Source: Branchiostoma floridae (Eukaryota > Chordata > Leptocardii > Amphioxiformes > Branchiostomatidae). Taken from it: DNA of 64,000 bases. Location: positions 18,440,037 through 18,504,036 of the forward strand of contig NC_049991.1 in assembly GCF_000003815.2 (NCBI RefSeq). Direction: 5' to 3'. Positions 44,131-55,526 of this stretch are shown in pieces. Position numbers and translations under genes: made by a program. The number at the start of each line of letters is the position of its first letter. Positions within the stretch are counted from its first letter, which is position 1. The notes below the pieces were generated by a model. It was not told the origin of the DNA and made no database searches. It worked only from the letters and a program-made list of their open reading frames with translations.

Positions 44131-47015
44131 AGTGTGTGAACACGATAATAACTAGAGAATTCCTATGTGGATTACATTGTATCTACATACCTGGTTAAGT
44201 CTTCATGGGCTCGAAATGGTCAGATGCCGGGCCCACTAGCGTCATGTTATGGTACTGCAGCAAAACGTCAGGTTTCGAAATCTTGTGTTTTGAACATGCT
44301 ATGGTCACGACCTGCTTCATCTTTCATTTATCTCTTCACCTTTTCTTTGGTTCAACATTTTACGGATTCAATATTGAGCGTCATAATGTTTTTATCCGTT
44401 GTATATGTTTCCTGTATTAAGTTCCTTTTTGGGATCGCTTTGTTGTGCTTGATTTGTGTGTTCATGCAGAGCGCCTGGCTCTCCTGCATTTTCCACAGTT
44501 TCCCGCGGGTCGCATACATGTACATGTACATCTATCATGGGTATGCTATCGGTCCAACCTCGCTTTATCTCACTGTGCATCCATACATGATGTACTACAG
44601 GCCGGGAAGGAACATTGTCTGTTTTGTTTTCTATGGAAACAGAATTTTATGGCTTGAGGTATGGCGGAAACAGATAGTAAGAGGGAATGGCTGGACTCGC
44701 AAAGTTTCTTTGAAAATAGCATTATCATATCATACGGCCGCTGGCGGTCATTAGGAGGGACTTTGGGGTCACCTTTTCATTCATACAAATGTATGAATGA
44801 AAAGGCATACTAGCCTAGAATTCTTGCCCTACCCAAGTAACATATATCAACTCAATCCATTACAGCTTCTAAAGTTACCGAAATCATACGGAAGCACAAA
44901 CAGAGATGTAAGAACACCTCACGTGGAACCTCCTTTCACAAGGAGGTAATAGGCTCACGCACGTACGTGTACACATCAAATGTTTACACGGCCCCCCTCC
45001 TTATCTTTCCTTACAAGAAAGGCAAAACCGCTCCGTCAAATCCATTGATACAAGCAGAGGGATCACAGCGGGCTCTGAGGAGACTTAGACCGCTGGTGTT
45101 TCGTCATGATAAGAGAATTAGCAGAATGCGAAAGCTACTTGCAAGGTTCTCTGTAGGATAACAGCGCAGGCGTAGGTCCTGAATAATAAGTATGATTTAT
45201 GTTAAAAACGTGACATGCTGCAGTACCGTGGAAATCCGTTTTCGAGCTTGCCCTTTGAAGCAAGTAGGATACCCATCAACCTGTTCAAAGACATGCTTGA
45301 ATTGACTTGACTTTGACTTGCTGAAGCCTGATCATCCTCTTCATGATCTTGTATCACTCGAACGATCAACAGCCACGTGCACAGGCAGACAGCTTGAGAA
45401 CAACAGCTCGTGCCGAAAGCCTGGACTGAACGGCTGAGAAGGTCACTCTTTCACTGTGCTGTACAATTGTACAACTCACTTACTTACACATAAGTCTCTT
45501 GCTGGCCCTTCGGCTGCTTCTACTCGTCTAGCAAATACCACGATGATCTCATCGACAGCTTCTCGTGATATGCACACTTACGTCTACAGCCACGCCACCA
45601 TATAGCATAACCGAAAATATAAACTTCTTTGCGAAGGTAATTATCATTTATGTTGCAACAACAAGGCATCTTTTGCCAATAAGATCAATTCTTAAATTAC
45701 TAAGCTTATCTCATATCCACATTCAAATTATGCTGCATTTAGCTTAAAGTTGTTTCTATCCATCCCTCTTTCTTCCTTCGCTACCTATTCTTTTATCATT
45801 TTCAGCCTGTAGAACATCAAATTGGCAAATTTATGAGCTTCACCTTTTGAATATATCACTGCAAGATACAGTTATTATTCAGCAAAGGTCACATACATCT
45901 ATCACCATCCACCCCCCCCCCCTTCGATGTTACGCGTACAGTTTGGTGATATGCCGCAAGGGTGCGCTCGTGCTTACTCTGTGCGCGTGGAAACAGAAAT
46001 ATGATGTCCCATCTATTGGTGATCAACGGTCATCAACTCTGGATTAGGAAGACATCTAAACAAATGAGCCAAATAGAAGTCACTCAAGCAGCTGGATATG
46101 ATTTTGGAAACGGTCAGACGTTTCAGATAATATCCATTATATCTAAACAAATATCTTACACGTTATTCCCTTCCGAAATATATTCTAGTAGAGTTGGAGC
46201 CTAAGTCACGTGACACAAACGAAATTGTGACGTCATTAATGGGTCAAAGGTCCCCGGTAGTCTGTATCGGCCCCAGTCTCTGCTAAGGGACGGCCAATGA
46301 GCTCAAATGTAGATGGTATCTTCATCTTATACGCGTGAATTTGGCTCCTTCTCGTCTGTTTGTATTTAGCGTGAGGTGCGTTTGTTTAACCCTATCCAGA
46401 CTGGGTGTTAAAAAGTGCTCGCGGCAACTTTGACGTCGTATAGCTCCCGAACGGCTTGTGCTACAACAACAACACTTGGTGACTTTTCCTAGAATATTGT
46501 TGGCAACAATTTAAAAAAAAAATAGAGTAAGTTTATGATTTTTCGTGTTGCCATGGCAACGGGTTTCTGAAAGGCAATTTTTACAAAAATCACTCATTTT
46601 GGTTTAAATATTGGGATTTTAAGATTTTCTTACTAAACTTAACTTCTTTTCATATATCTTTAATGTATAATGGTATGGTCAATACTCATATAACGTTTTT
46701 GACGTTCATTTTTATGGGCTTTCGACTGGCAGTTTGTCGTCGATGCGTTTTTAATTGATTTTTACAGTGTAACTATCAAGAACGTACAATGAAGCTGTAC
46801 GATGTGTGTTGTCGGGTAATAGGGTCAAACTTGGCAAACAAGGAGATTATAGACTTTATCTATAATCCAGCTACGCTTGTCGTGAGACTGAAATAGTAGG
46901 AAAGTAAACGAACTGAGGCAAGCTCCTCTCAGCACTTCTTCAAATGGTCAGGCCCATAGAAGCTTGGCAGCCAACAATGCATATCACCACGGTGGTATCA
47001 CGGCCTACTGACTAA
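44131..47015. other. intergenic, no supported gene
   Basis: A 195-codon frame at 44167-44754 (+) begins at a non-ATG codon, is hydrophobic by AT-richness and shows no domain; I do not call it. Also present: a GAATGAAAAGG/CCTTTTCATTC hairpin near 44770-44810, a TTGACTTGAC-type tail near 45290 that may end an old LINE, an inverted copy of the ATATCCAGTTGCTTG repeat (46060-46150), and TTTAACCCTATCCAGACTGG near 46387 that may be the end of an unidentified transposon. Confidence 0.4.
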
Positions 47016-47256
47016 AGGTGCCCTCTTACTGCACTTGCGTCACGCTTGCGTCACTGCGGGGTTTGAAAGATAGTCATCGAATTTCCGAGATAAAGAACGA
47101 ACTTTCTGTGCATTTTGTCGTCTTAAAAGTCATACTTTTACGTATTACGCGATATCTAAATTGTAAAAAAAAATCGAAGAAAATAGCACAACAATGACGC
47201 AGTGAACGAACCCCGCAGTGACGCAATCGTGACGCAAGTGCAATGAGAGGGCACTC
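47016..47256. mobile_element. MITE with TAA duplication
   Basis: AGGTGCCCTCTTACTGCACT at left and AGTGCAATGAGAGGGCACTC at right, TAA on both sides (47013-47015, 47257-47259). Confidence 0.75.
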
Positions 47257-47350
47257 TAATTCGCAAAGCATACGATCAGACATGTTGCCAGTAGTGAAGT
47301 GGGTGATTGACATCGATTGCCTTATCAATATGTATGCTTTGCGAGTTAGG
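47257..47350. repeat. inverted repeat next to the MITE
   Basis: TAATTCGCAAAGCATAC (47257-47273) is mirrored by GTATGCTTTGCGAGTTA (about 47333-47349); a third copy of the motif lies near 47750. Confidence 0.55.
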
Positions 47351-47544
47351 AATTTTTAGGCCTTTTGGACCACCATGTTGGCATCCATCTGTCTTGGAAG
47401 ACAATGCTAGGCAGACAGGGTGGGTTAGGCGACCCGTCTTCCTGGCCTGTACTTGACTTTTAAAGGTGAAGGAGGGGTGTGCACTTCCTTCTCCACCCTC
47501 TCGTCTACTGGCGCACTAAGTCTCACATGGACAGAATATTTCGC

Positions 47545-47903
47545 TAGGATAATTGGGAACATCCTATGAGCGCAATTTTTGATGCTTGTAGTAAATGAGT
47601 AAGGTAGGAATGATATATCAAAGGAACGCGGATGCTATCTGAAACGTCTAACCGTTTCAAAAATCATATCCAGTTGCTTGAGGAACTGATTTTGTGCATA
47701 TCTTATTACCTGAATGTCTAATCTTCATCGACGTAGTAATATGGTATACTTTGCGAGTTAACCCTTTGGACCGCCGTAATACCACCAAGGTGGTATATAC
47801 GCTAAGGCAGGATAATTAATTGGGACCATCCTATGAGCGCAATTCTGTTGATGTTTGTAGTAAATGAATAGGATAGTATGATATATCAAAGCAACTCAAA
47901 TCA
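47545..47903. repeat. direct repeats of about 80-95 bp around a dispersed repeat
   Basis: GGATAATTGGGAACATCCTA..GAGCGCAATT..TGTAGTAAATGA..GATATATCAAA occurs at about 47547-47622 and 47809-47898. Between them lies a copy of the ATATCCAGTTGCTTG repeat. Confidence 0.65.
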
Positions 47904-49014
47904 AATCAGAAGCACGTTTATTTGATGTACGCATGAAAGGCCGTGCTGAGACGTTCAGCGGAAATGACGTCAATAAATTAAAGTCAACGTGCTATCGGGC
48001 AGTTTGAGCCCCACAGGGAAATTAAGGCCAGAAAATGCGTTACTTTCGGGCGTGCGTCACTTCCGGCAACGCAGTTCACGGCAACGGTGAAACTATTTTT
48101 TCATACACATGTATACATATACATTAATTCATTCTTTCATGGCAGGGTATTGTCACTTTCTCTGAAGAACCCCTCCCTTGAGCTATTCCAGACTCTTCTG
48201 CATCTTGCAGTCTGAGGCCAGGTCGGGTCGGGTCGGCCATTTTGTTTTGTATCTATTATTTCATTTGATCATTTGTAATACAACTTCTATTCCATTAGTA
48301 TATTTCACATAATGATTTCAACTTATGTTATGTGCATTTTTCGTTCACTTTAATTATGTATAATTATTATTTCTGCAACTTATTTCTGGGGGAGGCCAAA
48401 GAAAAGCCACATAGGCTTCTGCCCACCCCCCGCATGTTCTTCATCTCTTTATACACATTTGTTTTTAAGCCATGCTATTATGTGCGAATAAAGAAAGAAA
48501 GAAAGAAAGGGTCTGTGCTATACAAGATAAAGTCTTTTGGCTTAAGAAAGGCTCTGTGCCTCTCATCCTTTCTACGTAAATGTGCTTGTCAGATCTAAAG
48601 TAAGAAAAAGTTACAGTAACGATATTTCACCCCCAGTATCTGCTTGGAGATCAAGCTTATACAATCTGAAATGAAACACCATCACCCTTTTCTGTGTATA
48701 ACTGCTTTTATCTTTGAAATATGACTTGTACAAAATCGTATACGTACAATAAGCAAAGTTTGACAATGTGTAAACAATGGCTTGATGAAAACGCAGTTAA
48801 AGATTAACGATTTTCAAACCCCAAGTTATGAGGTACGCACAGCCAACAATAGGGTCTCTCCAGGTCAAAGTTCGAGGTGAAGCGGTTTCAAAAATAGCCT
48901 GGGTGATGTCACAGCTTGCGCGATAACACCACGATACGTTATTTCTGGCTTATGAAGAAAGTTGTATAAAAGACCATAAAACATTATTATGTAACAATGT
49001 TGAGCAGTTCCTGC
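47904..49014. other. intergenic, nothing assigned
   Basis: A GAAA run (48488-48508) after AATAAA may be the tail of a LINE 3' end covering about 48350-48508. No gene seen. Confidence 0.4.
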
Positions 49015-49290
49015 CATATGGTAATTCATATTCACACGTGCGTAAATATTCAAGTCCGTACGAGTTCCGTATGGAATTTTTAGCCTCTACCAAGCTCCAC
49101 AGGTCGCTGAAAAAAATAGTAGAAATTGGACAAATATAGACACATAACATGTCAGAGGAGCTAGCTGACCGAGGAGTATTGTTTGTGACCACCTAACTCC
49201 TATGGTATGTTATCTGGCTATGTTTGTATAAATTGTACTATTTTCCCAGCTACCTGTGGAGCCTAGTTGAGGCTGAGACTTCTATGCGAA
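49015..49290. mobile_element. foldback element, copy 2
   Basis: Related to 7800-8125: CGTAAATATTCAAGTCCGTA, AGCTCCACAGGTCGCTG, AAATTGGACAAATATAGACA and GAGCTAGCTGACCGAGGAGT at left, CTACCTGTGGAGCC at right. The arms are more diverged than in copy 1. Confidence 0.65.
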
Positions 49291-49346
49291 CCTAATACTC
49301 ACCTGTACAAATTGGCTCTCTTTTCCACTAGCTGAGCACAGTTGAG

Positions 49347-49569
49347 CACCCTTTCCATTAGATGGTAATCGCGCTGCGCTCTCACTGTGTGTAACCTTCA
49401 ATTTTATATTGGGTAACATACATAATTGGATAGTATGACTGAAAAGTCAACAAAACATACAAAGCGAAAGAGATGCTTTTTTTCTTGTCTATATAATTCG
49501 TGGAGCGATCTGTCAACTTCTAGGTCGCAGAGAAAGCGCAGCGAGAGCGCCGTCCTAGTGGAAAGGTGG
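49347..49569. mobile_element. MITE, CCCCCTTT family, diverged
   Basis: CACCCTTTCCATTAGATGGT..TCGCGCTGCGCTCTCACTG at left versus CAGAGAAAGCGCAGCGAGAG then CGCCGTCCTAGTGGAAAGGT at right. Confidence 0.65.
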
Positions 49570-50316
49570 CATGGGCAACCAAAATGGCATTTATGAATAG
49601 CTCTGCTGTCTTCCTCGGTGTAAAATAACATGTGTGCAAACACAACAGAGCGTACTGACGTGGAGTGTCCAGGTCAAGCACTGTTAGCGCTGTTATGTTA
49701 TTTTAAGTTCAGTTTACAGTGAGGAAAACAGAAGAAAAGGCTATCGAAACGTTTAACTTTTCATAGCAAAAACTCAAGGTTTGGAACATACAAAAGCTAT
49801 ATTCCTAAGTACAACAAGTTCCTGTTAAAGACTGGCCAGTATGAATGCAAAATAATCCGATTATCGCTTCATGCAAAGCGTTAGAACTCGTCTGCATACA
49901 GTATTAGCATTTTCCACGCCATTGTAAAAGAGCAACTGTCGCAAGTTGTCACACTACATGTGAAAAGACGTGAAGATATTATAAGTACACTTAAGTACAA
50001 ATTGTGAAAACCCGGGAATACATGTACATGACGTTTCAGGAGTATCATTCAAAAGTCCTCTCACCCTATACGTAGGTTCAGTCTGTGTAACACAAACTCA
50101 CATTGTCCAGGGCTTTAAGGAGACATCACCCTCAGAGTTTGTGGTCGTGGAGCTTTCTGATAGACCTAGAAGCGCGATCCTGTAAGACCTTGGTCATGTC
50201 ACTCAGGCGACGAGCTTCGGCGTGTCTGTTGCTCGTCGCCGAATCTGATGATCGCCCGGGTCACGAGCGTATTTTCACAAGAGATCTACCCCATCACTTT
50301 GTATGGGACTTGGAGC
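49570..50316. other. intergenic; candidate terminal exon at its end
   Basis: Mostly unassigned. The last bases on the minus strand (ATTATCAAG, then a short frame that could read Ser-Ser-Lys-Ser-His-Thr-Lys-stop from 50316) keep the acceptor of the array at 50316-51407. Confidence 0.3.
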
Positions 50317-51407
50317 CTTGATAATTATCTCTTAAGGTCGCACGATGGTCGAGAGGACACCGGCGTTTTTGTTTTTCTTTTGCTGCCGAAAATGTCATAT
50401 TTAGAGCGCGCAGACTTGTCGACCGATCGTTTAAGATCCTTCTGTTTGACATGGACATCAGGAGGGAATGTACTGTCTACTTCCTCCAGCAGTCAGAAGT
50501 GTTTTTGTTTTTTTTACCTACTCTGTGTGGAGACCACGGACACAGTCCCGAAGGGGTTGATGTTGTGCTTCTGGCTAACTTGATGATATATCTTGAAATC
50601 GCACGATGGTCGAAAGGACTTCGGCGTTTTATTTTACAGTCGAAAATGTCATATTAAGAGCACTCAGACTAGTCAGTCGACCAATTTAAATCCTTTTGTG
50701 CGACATTGAGATCAGGAAGGCGTGTTAACGTTGCCTACTTCAGAAATGTTTTACCTACTCTGTGAGGAGACCACGGATACAGTCCCGAAGGGGTTGATGT
50801 TCTGCTCCTGGCTAGCTTGATGATATCTCTTGAAATCGCACGATGGTCGAAAGGACATTGGCGTTTTATTTTACAGTCGAAATGTTATATGTAGAGCTCG
50901 CAGACTAGTCGATCGATTTAAATCCTGCTGTGTGACATAGAGAGATCGGAAGGGCGTGTTGTCTACTTCAGAAATGTTTTTACCTGCTCTGTATGGAGGG
51001 TCCCTGCTCTGTCCCGGAGGGGTTGATGCTGTGTTCTTGGCTAACTTGCACGATGGTCGAAAGGACATCGGCGTTTTGTTTTACAGTCGAAATGTCACAT
51101 TTAGTGCTCGCAGACTTGTCGTTCGACCGACTTTTTGTACTGTGTAACAGAGGCATCGATCAAGAAGGCGTACTGTCTTCTTCCTCTAGCCGTCAGAAGC
51201 GTTTCATTTTACCTACTCTGGATGGAGACCACGGACACAGTCCCAGAGGGGTTGATGTTGTGTTCGTGGCGAACTTAATAATATCTCTTGAAATCGCACA
51301 ATGGTCGAGACGACACCGGCGTTTGTTTTTGTTTTTACTGCCGAAAATGTCAATGTGCGACATGGACATCAGGAAGGCGTGCTGTCTGCTTCAGAAATGT
51401 TTTTACC
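50316..51407 (-). repeat. tandem array of exon-like units behind the gene at 51807
   Basis: The unit is about 229-236 bp. On the minus strand four copies each contain a 61-nt segment with AAG before it and GTAAAA after it: 51273-51213, 51044-50984, 50815-50755, 50579-50519. Each is open in one frame and encodes variants of the last residues of the gene's first exon (SQEHNINPSGTVSVVSIQSR-like: RHEHNINPSGT, SQEHSINPSGT, SQEQNINPFGT, SQKHNINPFGT). A second possible donor four bases earlier (CAGA|GTAGGT; GC in the 50984 copy) would make each segment 57 nt, phase 1-1, and keep the frame when joined. Acceptors lack a strong pyrimidine tract, and the spacers are also similar, so simple segmental duplication is an alternative. 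Confidence 0.6.
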
Positions 51408-51807
51408 TACTCTGTATGGAGACCACGGACACAGTCCCGGAGGGGTTGATGTTGTGTTCCTGCCGCACCTCGAACCGCTGCGACTGCCCGGAGCTATGAC
51501 TGAGCGTGCTCGGCGCCTCCGTGATGCCCGGCAGCGCTCCTTGGTCCTTCACGTTCATCTTCCCGCCGGGGTTGTTCCGTCCGATCCGCCCGCTCAGCTC
51601 GGCGATGCTCCGTAAGGTGTATGCGAGGGAGTCCTTTCCTTCCCCGCTCCCGTCTTGGGACCCGGCGTCCGTGAAGACGATGGCCGTCTGAACCGTGATC
51701 AGCTCGGAGAGAAGTCTCCTCGTGTCGTAGATGCCCTCATCGTTCTTCTTCTTCGGGAGGATCTGGTTGGAAGATCCGGCGGACAAGCAGCCTGAGACGG
51801 CACCCAT
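51407..51807 (-). CDS. small protein with Met-Gly-...-Cys start, paralog of the gene at 30395
   Basis: ATG at 51807-51805 (G at -3 and +4). Unspliced, the frame gives 134 aa and stops at 51405-51403; a donor AGTAG|GTAAAA sits exactly there, so splicing near 51407 (or CAGA|GTAGGT at 51411) is likely. The N-terminus MGAVSGC resembles MGTASSC of the paralog (Gly2, Cys7: possible myristoyl and palmitoyl sites). Residues about 32-49 (LLSELITVQTAIVFTDAG) and 61-73 (LAYTLRSIAELSG) are the conserved core; the rest is polar. The family is not recognised. Last residues (EHNINPSGTVSVVSIQ) recur in the array downstream. GC content is higher than the flanks, as expected for coding DNA. Confidence 0.62.
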
Positions 51808-51846
51808 CTCTTCGAGCAAAACAGTCTCACAGTCTCAAACGTAGAA

Positions 51847-52172
51847 TCTTATTTGGATGTGTAGGCTGCACGCAGCTTAACAATTTGTACACGAATGACC
51901 GGATACGGCATGACTAACCGTGTGTCAGTTCGGCGTGGATTTCCCCCCAAGAGAACGGCAGTATAATTGGTTTCCGTCAACATCTCCGACGAAGCGTCCT
52001 CCAGGGCCCTTCCCTCGCAGACTCGCTCCTCTCAGCGTTCCTGCGTAAAAGGTTAAAGATTGACAGGGTTATGAATTGTTTTCGGTCGGACTTTAATGGA
52101 ACTTTCCGCGTCATTTCCGCCGTTATATTTGACGTTGGGCGAACCACGGGCGTCGCCATCGACTATGAGTCA
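51847..52172 (-). promoter_or_regulatory. upstream region of the gene at 51807
   Basis: A weak TATA-like AAATAAGA lies at about 51854-51847. A kappa-B-like GGAACTTTCC is at 52098-52107 and a perfect AP-1 site TGAGTCA at 52166-52172. The motifs are seen; their function is inferred. Confidence 0.35.
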
Positions 52173-53237
52173 GCGGCGGTCGGAAGTGAAATTGAATTTG
52201 ACCTCAAATGAAGATACAGTCATTGTTTTCTTCACGTAACTGAAATGAAATCGTGACTGCAGTATATATATCGTCTAATAGCCTGATTTTATCGCGCTTC
52301 TTAGGCCCGTCCTACATTGCCGCGCCCAGGAGCCTACAAGCTCCGGATAGCGGAGTTTGCGTTACACAGACTATATCGTCTAAGTGCTGTGTGGTTATCA
52401 GCAGTTGTAGCAAAGCATAAAATTGACGTTGGGGCCGAGTGACACATAAGTGATTTCTCGTGATGGATGACGTAGCCACGTAGCATGACGCCGCGACTAC
52501 AGTAATGACTGTGTGGTGTGTGGTTAGGATTCGCTACAGCAAGAAACTATGTTATATATCGAAGATGAACGACACTATGTTATGGATTGTTCTCGATATA
52601 TTGATAAACGCACAGAGCTGTTCATATATTAATTTCCGCTTGCTATAAAGAATTTGCCACTCTCTGTTCGATAGATAAACTCAACTATGTTCTGGGAGGC
52701 GATGATCTTCACTGTGTACAAGTAGGCAAATATATCCACGAATGTTTATACCGTAGATCCAATAGTGTAAAAGACACGCTAGACCCTATATATTGATGTA
52801 TTCAAACCTATAGATATCCATATATTTGTGTTTAGCTGTACTGTAAGTAGTTGTTATACATGTAGACCTTACGAAAGTCGCTGTACTTTTGTCGTGTCAA
52901 TAAAGAATCTATGTTTTAGCTTTTGACTCGATCAGCCTTTGTACTCACTGCGAAGCGGAAGGAAACAGACAATTCCAAAAGGTCGCTACAATGTCATCGA
53001 TCTTTTACAATCTAGCACATCACCAAAAAGACTGCGTTTTTACCTTTACTTAAAAATCACAAAACCCACCAAAATTGTAGAATGTGGGACATCACTGCTT
53101 TCAAACGCGATAATACATGTACCTTACAGTCGGTTAGACATGATCATTTATAAGTATTCAGTTACGAAGTACACTTTGTCCAAGAGTGTTCACTGTAAAA
53201 AGATCTGCGAAATCCATTCGCTAATGCTACACATATA
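52173..53237. other. intergenic / degraded LINE body
   Basis: The part after 52920 is open on the plus strand up to 53238 (a 99-codon frame, SLRSGRKQTIPKGRYNVIDL) just before the LINE tail at 53238. It may be decayed LINE sequence, but I cannot show a domain. Confidence 0.35.
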
Positions 53238-53480
53238 GATAAAAAATATGCGCACCTAATGAAGGAAGATCTGTTCAAATACCTTATGCCATCATCTAAC
53301 TACGATACACTGGAAAAACTCTGTAAGCTCGTCTACGCATGTTTTAAGGAGAGATAAGAAGCATGTAAACTGTAGTATATGTATAGCTTTCCGATTACTC
53401 CCTATGTACCAAACTGACTGCATTTAGCCCCAATTGGGCATGAATATACAATAAACTTCATTGTCATTGTCATTGTCATT
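53238..53480 (+). pseudogene. LINE polymerase C-terminus and 3' UTR (truncated)
   Basis: The frame ending TAA 53355-53357 reads KEDLFKYLMPSSNYDTLEKL then CKLVYACFKER, the same C-terminal tail type as the LINE at 6999-7262. The 3' UTR ends GCATTTAGCCCCAATTGGGC, AATAAA-like ACAATAAACTT and a TTGTCA repeat tail (about 53460-53480). Confidence 0.65.
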
Positions 53481-53937
53481 TACCCTTCGCTTGAGAATGT
53501 TCAGCCTACAGGCATGATTTTGCAACTAAATATTGATATATTTTAGAGCGTATAATTGACGTTCGAATGAAGATGTTTTTATCGTGATCATGATAATAAA
53601 AAGAAGGGTAAAACTGAAAAAAGTGACTGAAACACTCTATGTGTTGTGTGGCGATAAGCAGCCATTTGTAAAGTGCGCCTATATCTATTTTTACAACAGT
53701 CGTATCACAGCTATGACGAGGTTTCGATGTACCTAGATACAACGCCTCACGAAGTGTTTTATGATGAGAGTAATGCTCGGAGTTACAAGCTCAATATTGC
53801 CGTGCCGCATGAATGAAATCAAATAAAGGCCAATATGCACTGATCGGCAAAGTAGACCACCATTCATTTCCAGACAGATCAGTTTTCACTGGGGAGAATA
53901 AAATACGAGCTTATTACGCCTGTGGGCAACAGTGCTA
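53481..53937. other. intergenic, nothing assigned
   Basis: No gene or element recognised. Confidence 0.4.
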
Positions 53938-54165
53938 CAGCGCACGCACACACAGACACACAGACACGCACACACACAGACACACCAGTGGGCTACAGCA
54001 CACGCACATACACACACACACACACGTACACACACACACACACACATACGCACACACACGCACACACATACACACACACACGCGCGCGCGCGCGCGCGCG
54101 TACACACGCACATACACGTGCACACACACACACACACACACAAACACAGACATTCACGAACACAC
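53938..54165. repeat. CA microsatellite with CG core
   Basis: Imperfect (CA)n with ACACGCAC variants and a (CG)n core near 54080-54100, potentially Z-DNA-forming. It explains the Thr/His and Cys/Val frames here. Confidence 0.9.
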
Positions 54166-54539
54166 ACTGTACCGAAAAGACAGCCATTTGGTAGAAACAT
54201 TTTATCTTGTCGTAAACTAATGTTCTCACTGGACAGCATAAAATACGAGCGCATTACGCCTGCGGGCTACGCTGATAACCAGACCTATTACAAATTACCG
54301 AAAGCTTTCTGTGCTGTGCTTGGGGAGAGTAAAATTCATATAGTCCATCGACGGCGGATCAGATTACATCGTACAGTTTGACGTCATCGAAAACGTGAAG
54401 GATCCCAGGGGAATGATACGCAGCGTGCACACGATTCGGCTGATATACAGAAGAGATATTGGAGTAGATATTTGGGAAAGACGCCAAAAATTTACCGTGG
54501 AACGTAGTTCAGGCACGATGTAAACGTAAGGTACCGGTA
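54166..54539. other. intergenic, nothing assigned
   Basis: AAAATACGAGC..TTACGCCTG occurs at 53900 and again near 54240, flanking the CA repeat; otherwise nothing. Confidence 0.4.
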
Positions 54540-54990
54540 CGGTGCCAGTACAAACCCGTTTGTTCTTGTTGGACCGGTCCGAAACATACGGACCTGAAAA
54601 AAAATCAATGAACCGGACTTTGGACCTATTAGAAAATGGGCAGATTATACCGGCACTACGGTGGCAGGCTTTCACGTGTTTTGAGGCTTGTTGGTCCAGG
54701 AAAATAACAAGAGCAAAGTAGAGGAGAGCTGACAGTCATTTTACCACGTTTCTACAGTTAAACTTGGTCTATGTAACGTTAGAGACATAACTGTTGTTTA
54801 CCTGAAGATAAAATTTCCAAACGCCAGTAGAAGTCTGGCACTCCATCTAATAGATTACTTTCTAGCGAAATTAAACCATTGCTTTGAGTTTTGCCAATCC
54901 ACAAATTTTCACAGACAATTAGGTCCAGGTTCAGGTCCGGACCTGTACCTGGTCCTCTGGACATGGACCGAACCTGTACCCGAATTTTCT
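54540..54990. mobile_element. dispersed repeat, GGACCTG-rich ends, copy 1
   Basis: Shares with 58085-58450: CGGACCTGAAAAA, GAACCGGA..TTGGACC, CAGATTATAC, GCGTTCACGTGTTTTGAG-like, ACAGTTAAACTTGGTCTA, TTAGGTCCAGGTTCAGGTCC and CCTGAATTTTCTGTA. No coding frame; non-autonomous element of unknown class. Confidence 0.6.
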
Positions 54991-55094
54991 GTACCCGTGC
55001 TACGTGCTGAAAGGCATGCCAAGCAGCAAGACCTCTTAGCAGGCGAGCTAATTCATTCTGTATTTCCACTGACCAGTAGCGTTTATGTCGAATT

Positions 55095-55190
55095 CAGAGC
55101 AACAGCAGTCTGGATTCGAACTCCAGACCTCTAGGTCCACGAGGCACTGGGTCATCTACCAGACTAGACTTCACGCACACGCTATGTGAA
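55095..55190 (-). mobile_element. possible tRNA-derived SINE head
   Basis: On the minus strand TCTGGTAGATGACCCAGTGC and GGAGTTCGAATCC look like A and B boxes. Short and decayed. Confidence 0.35.
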
Positions 55191-55201
55191 ATAAAATAAA
55201 A

Positions 55202-55526
55202 AATCCAAGCAGATCTTCCTGTGGCATAAGATAGTGAATGAGTTACCAATGAACTCCTCTGCCGGCTAAACTCCTTCCCAAGCTGATGATACATGTACTA
55301 TCTTATGCCACAGCAAGATCTGCTTGGAAATTACCAAGCAGGCTCCTTGACCAAACATTCCCCTTTCCGTGGATATAAGCTTAGGAATGAGTTACCAATG
55401 AAACTCTTCTGCCGGCTTAACTCCTTCCCAAGCTGATGTACTATCTTATGCCACAGCAAGATCTGCTTGGAGATTACCAAGCAGGCTCCTTGACTAAACA
55501 TTCCCTTTTCCGTGAATATAACAATG
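55202..55526. mobile_element. foldback element (TCTCCAAGCAGAT family) in a 149-bp tandem duplication
   Basis: ATCCAAGCAGATCTTCCTGT at left is inverted near 55334. The right arm plus GAATGAGTTACCAATGA, CCGGCT, CTTCCCAAGCTGATG and ACCAAGCAGGCTCCTTGAC repeats a second time with a period of about 149 bp. Confidence 0.65.

Noticed and set aside
44167-44754. 195-codon open frame with hydrophobic stretches, possible membrane protein
   Set aside because: Non-ATG start, no conserved motif, overlapping open frames on both strands, no splice or promoter evidence.
46380-46760. piggyBac-type end (TTAACCCTATCC)
   Set aside because: Only one candidate end; no second terminal repeat or TTAA partner found.
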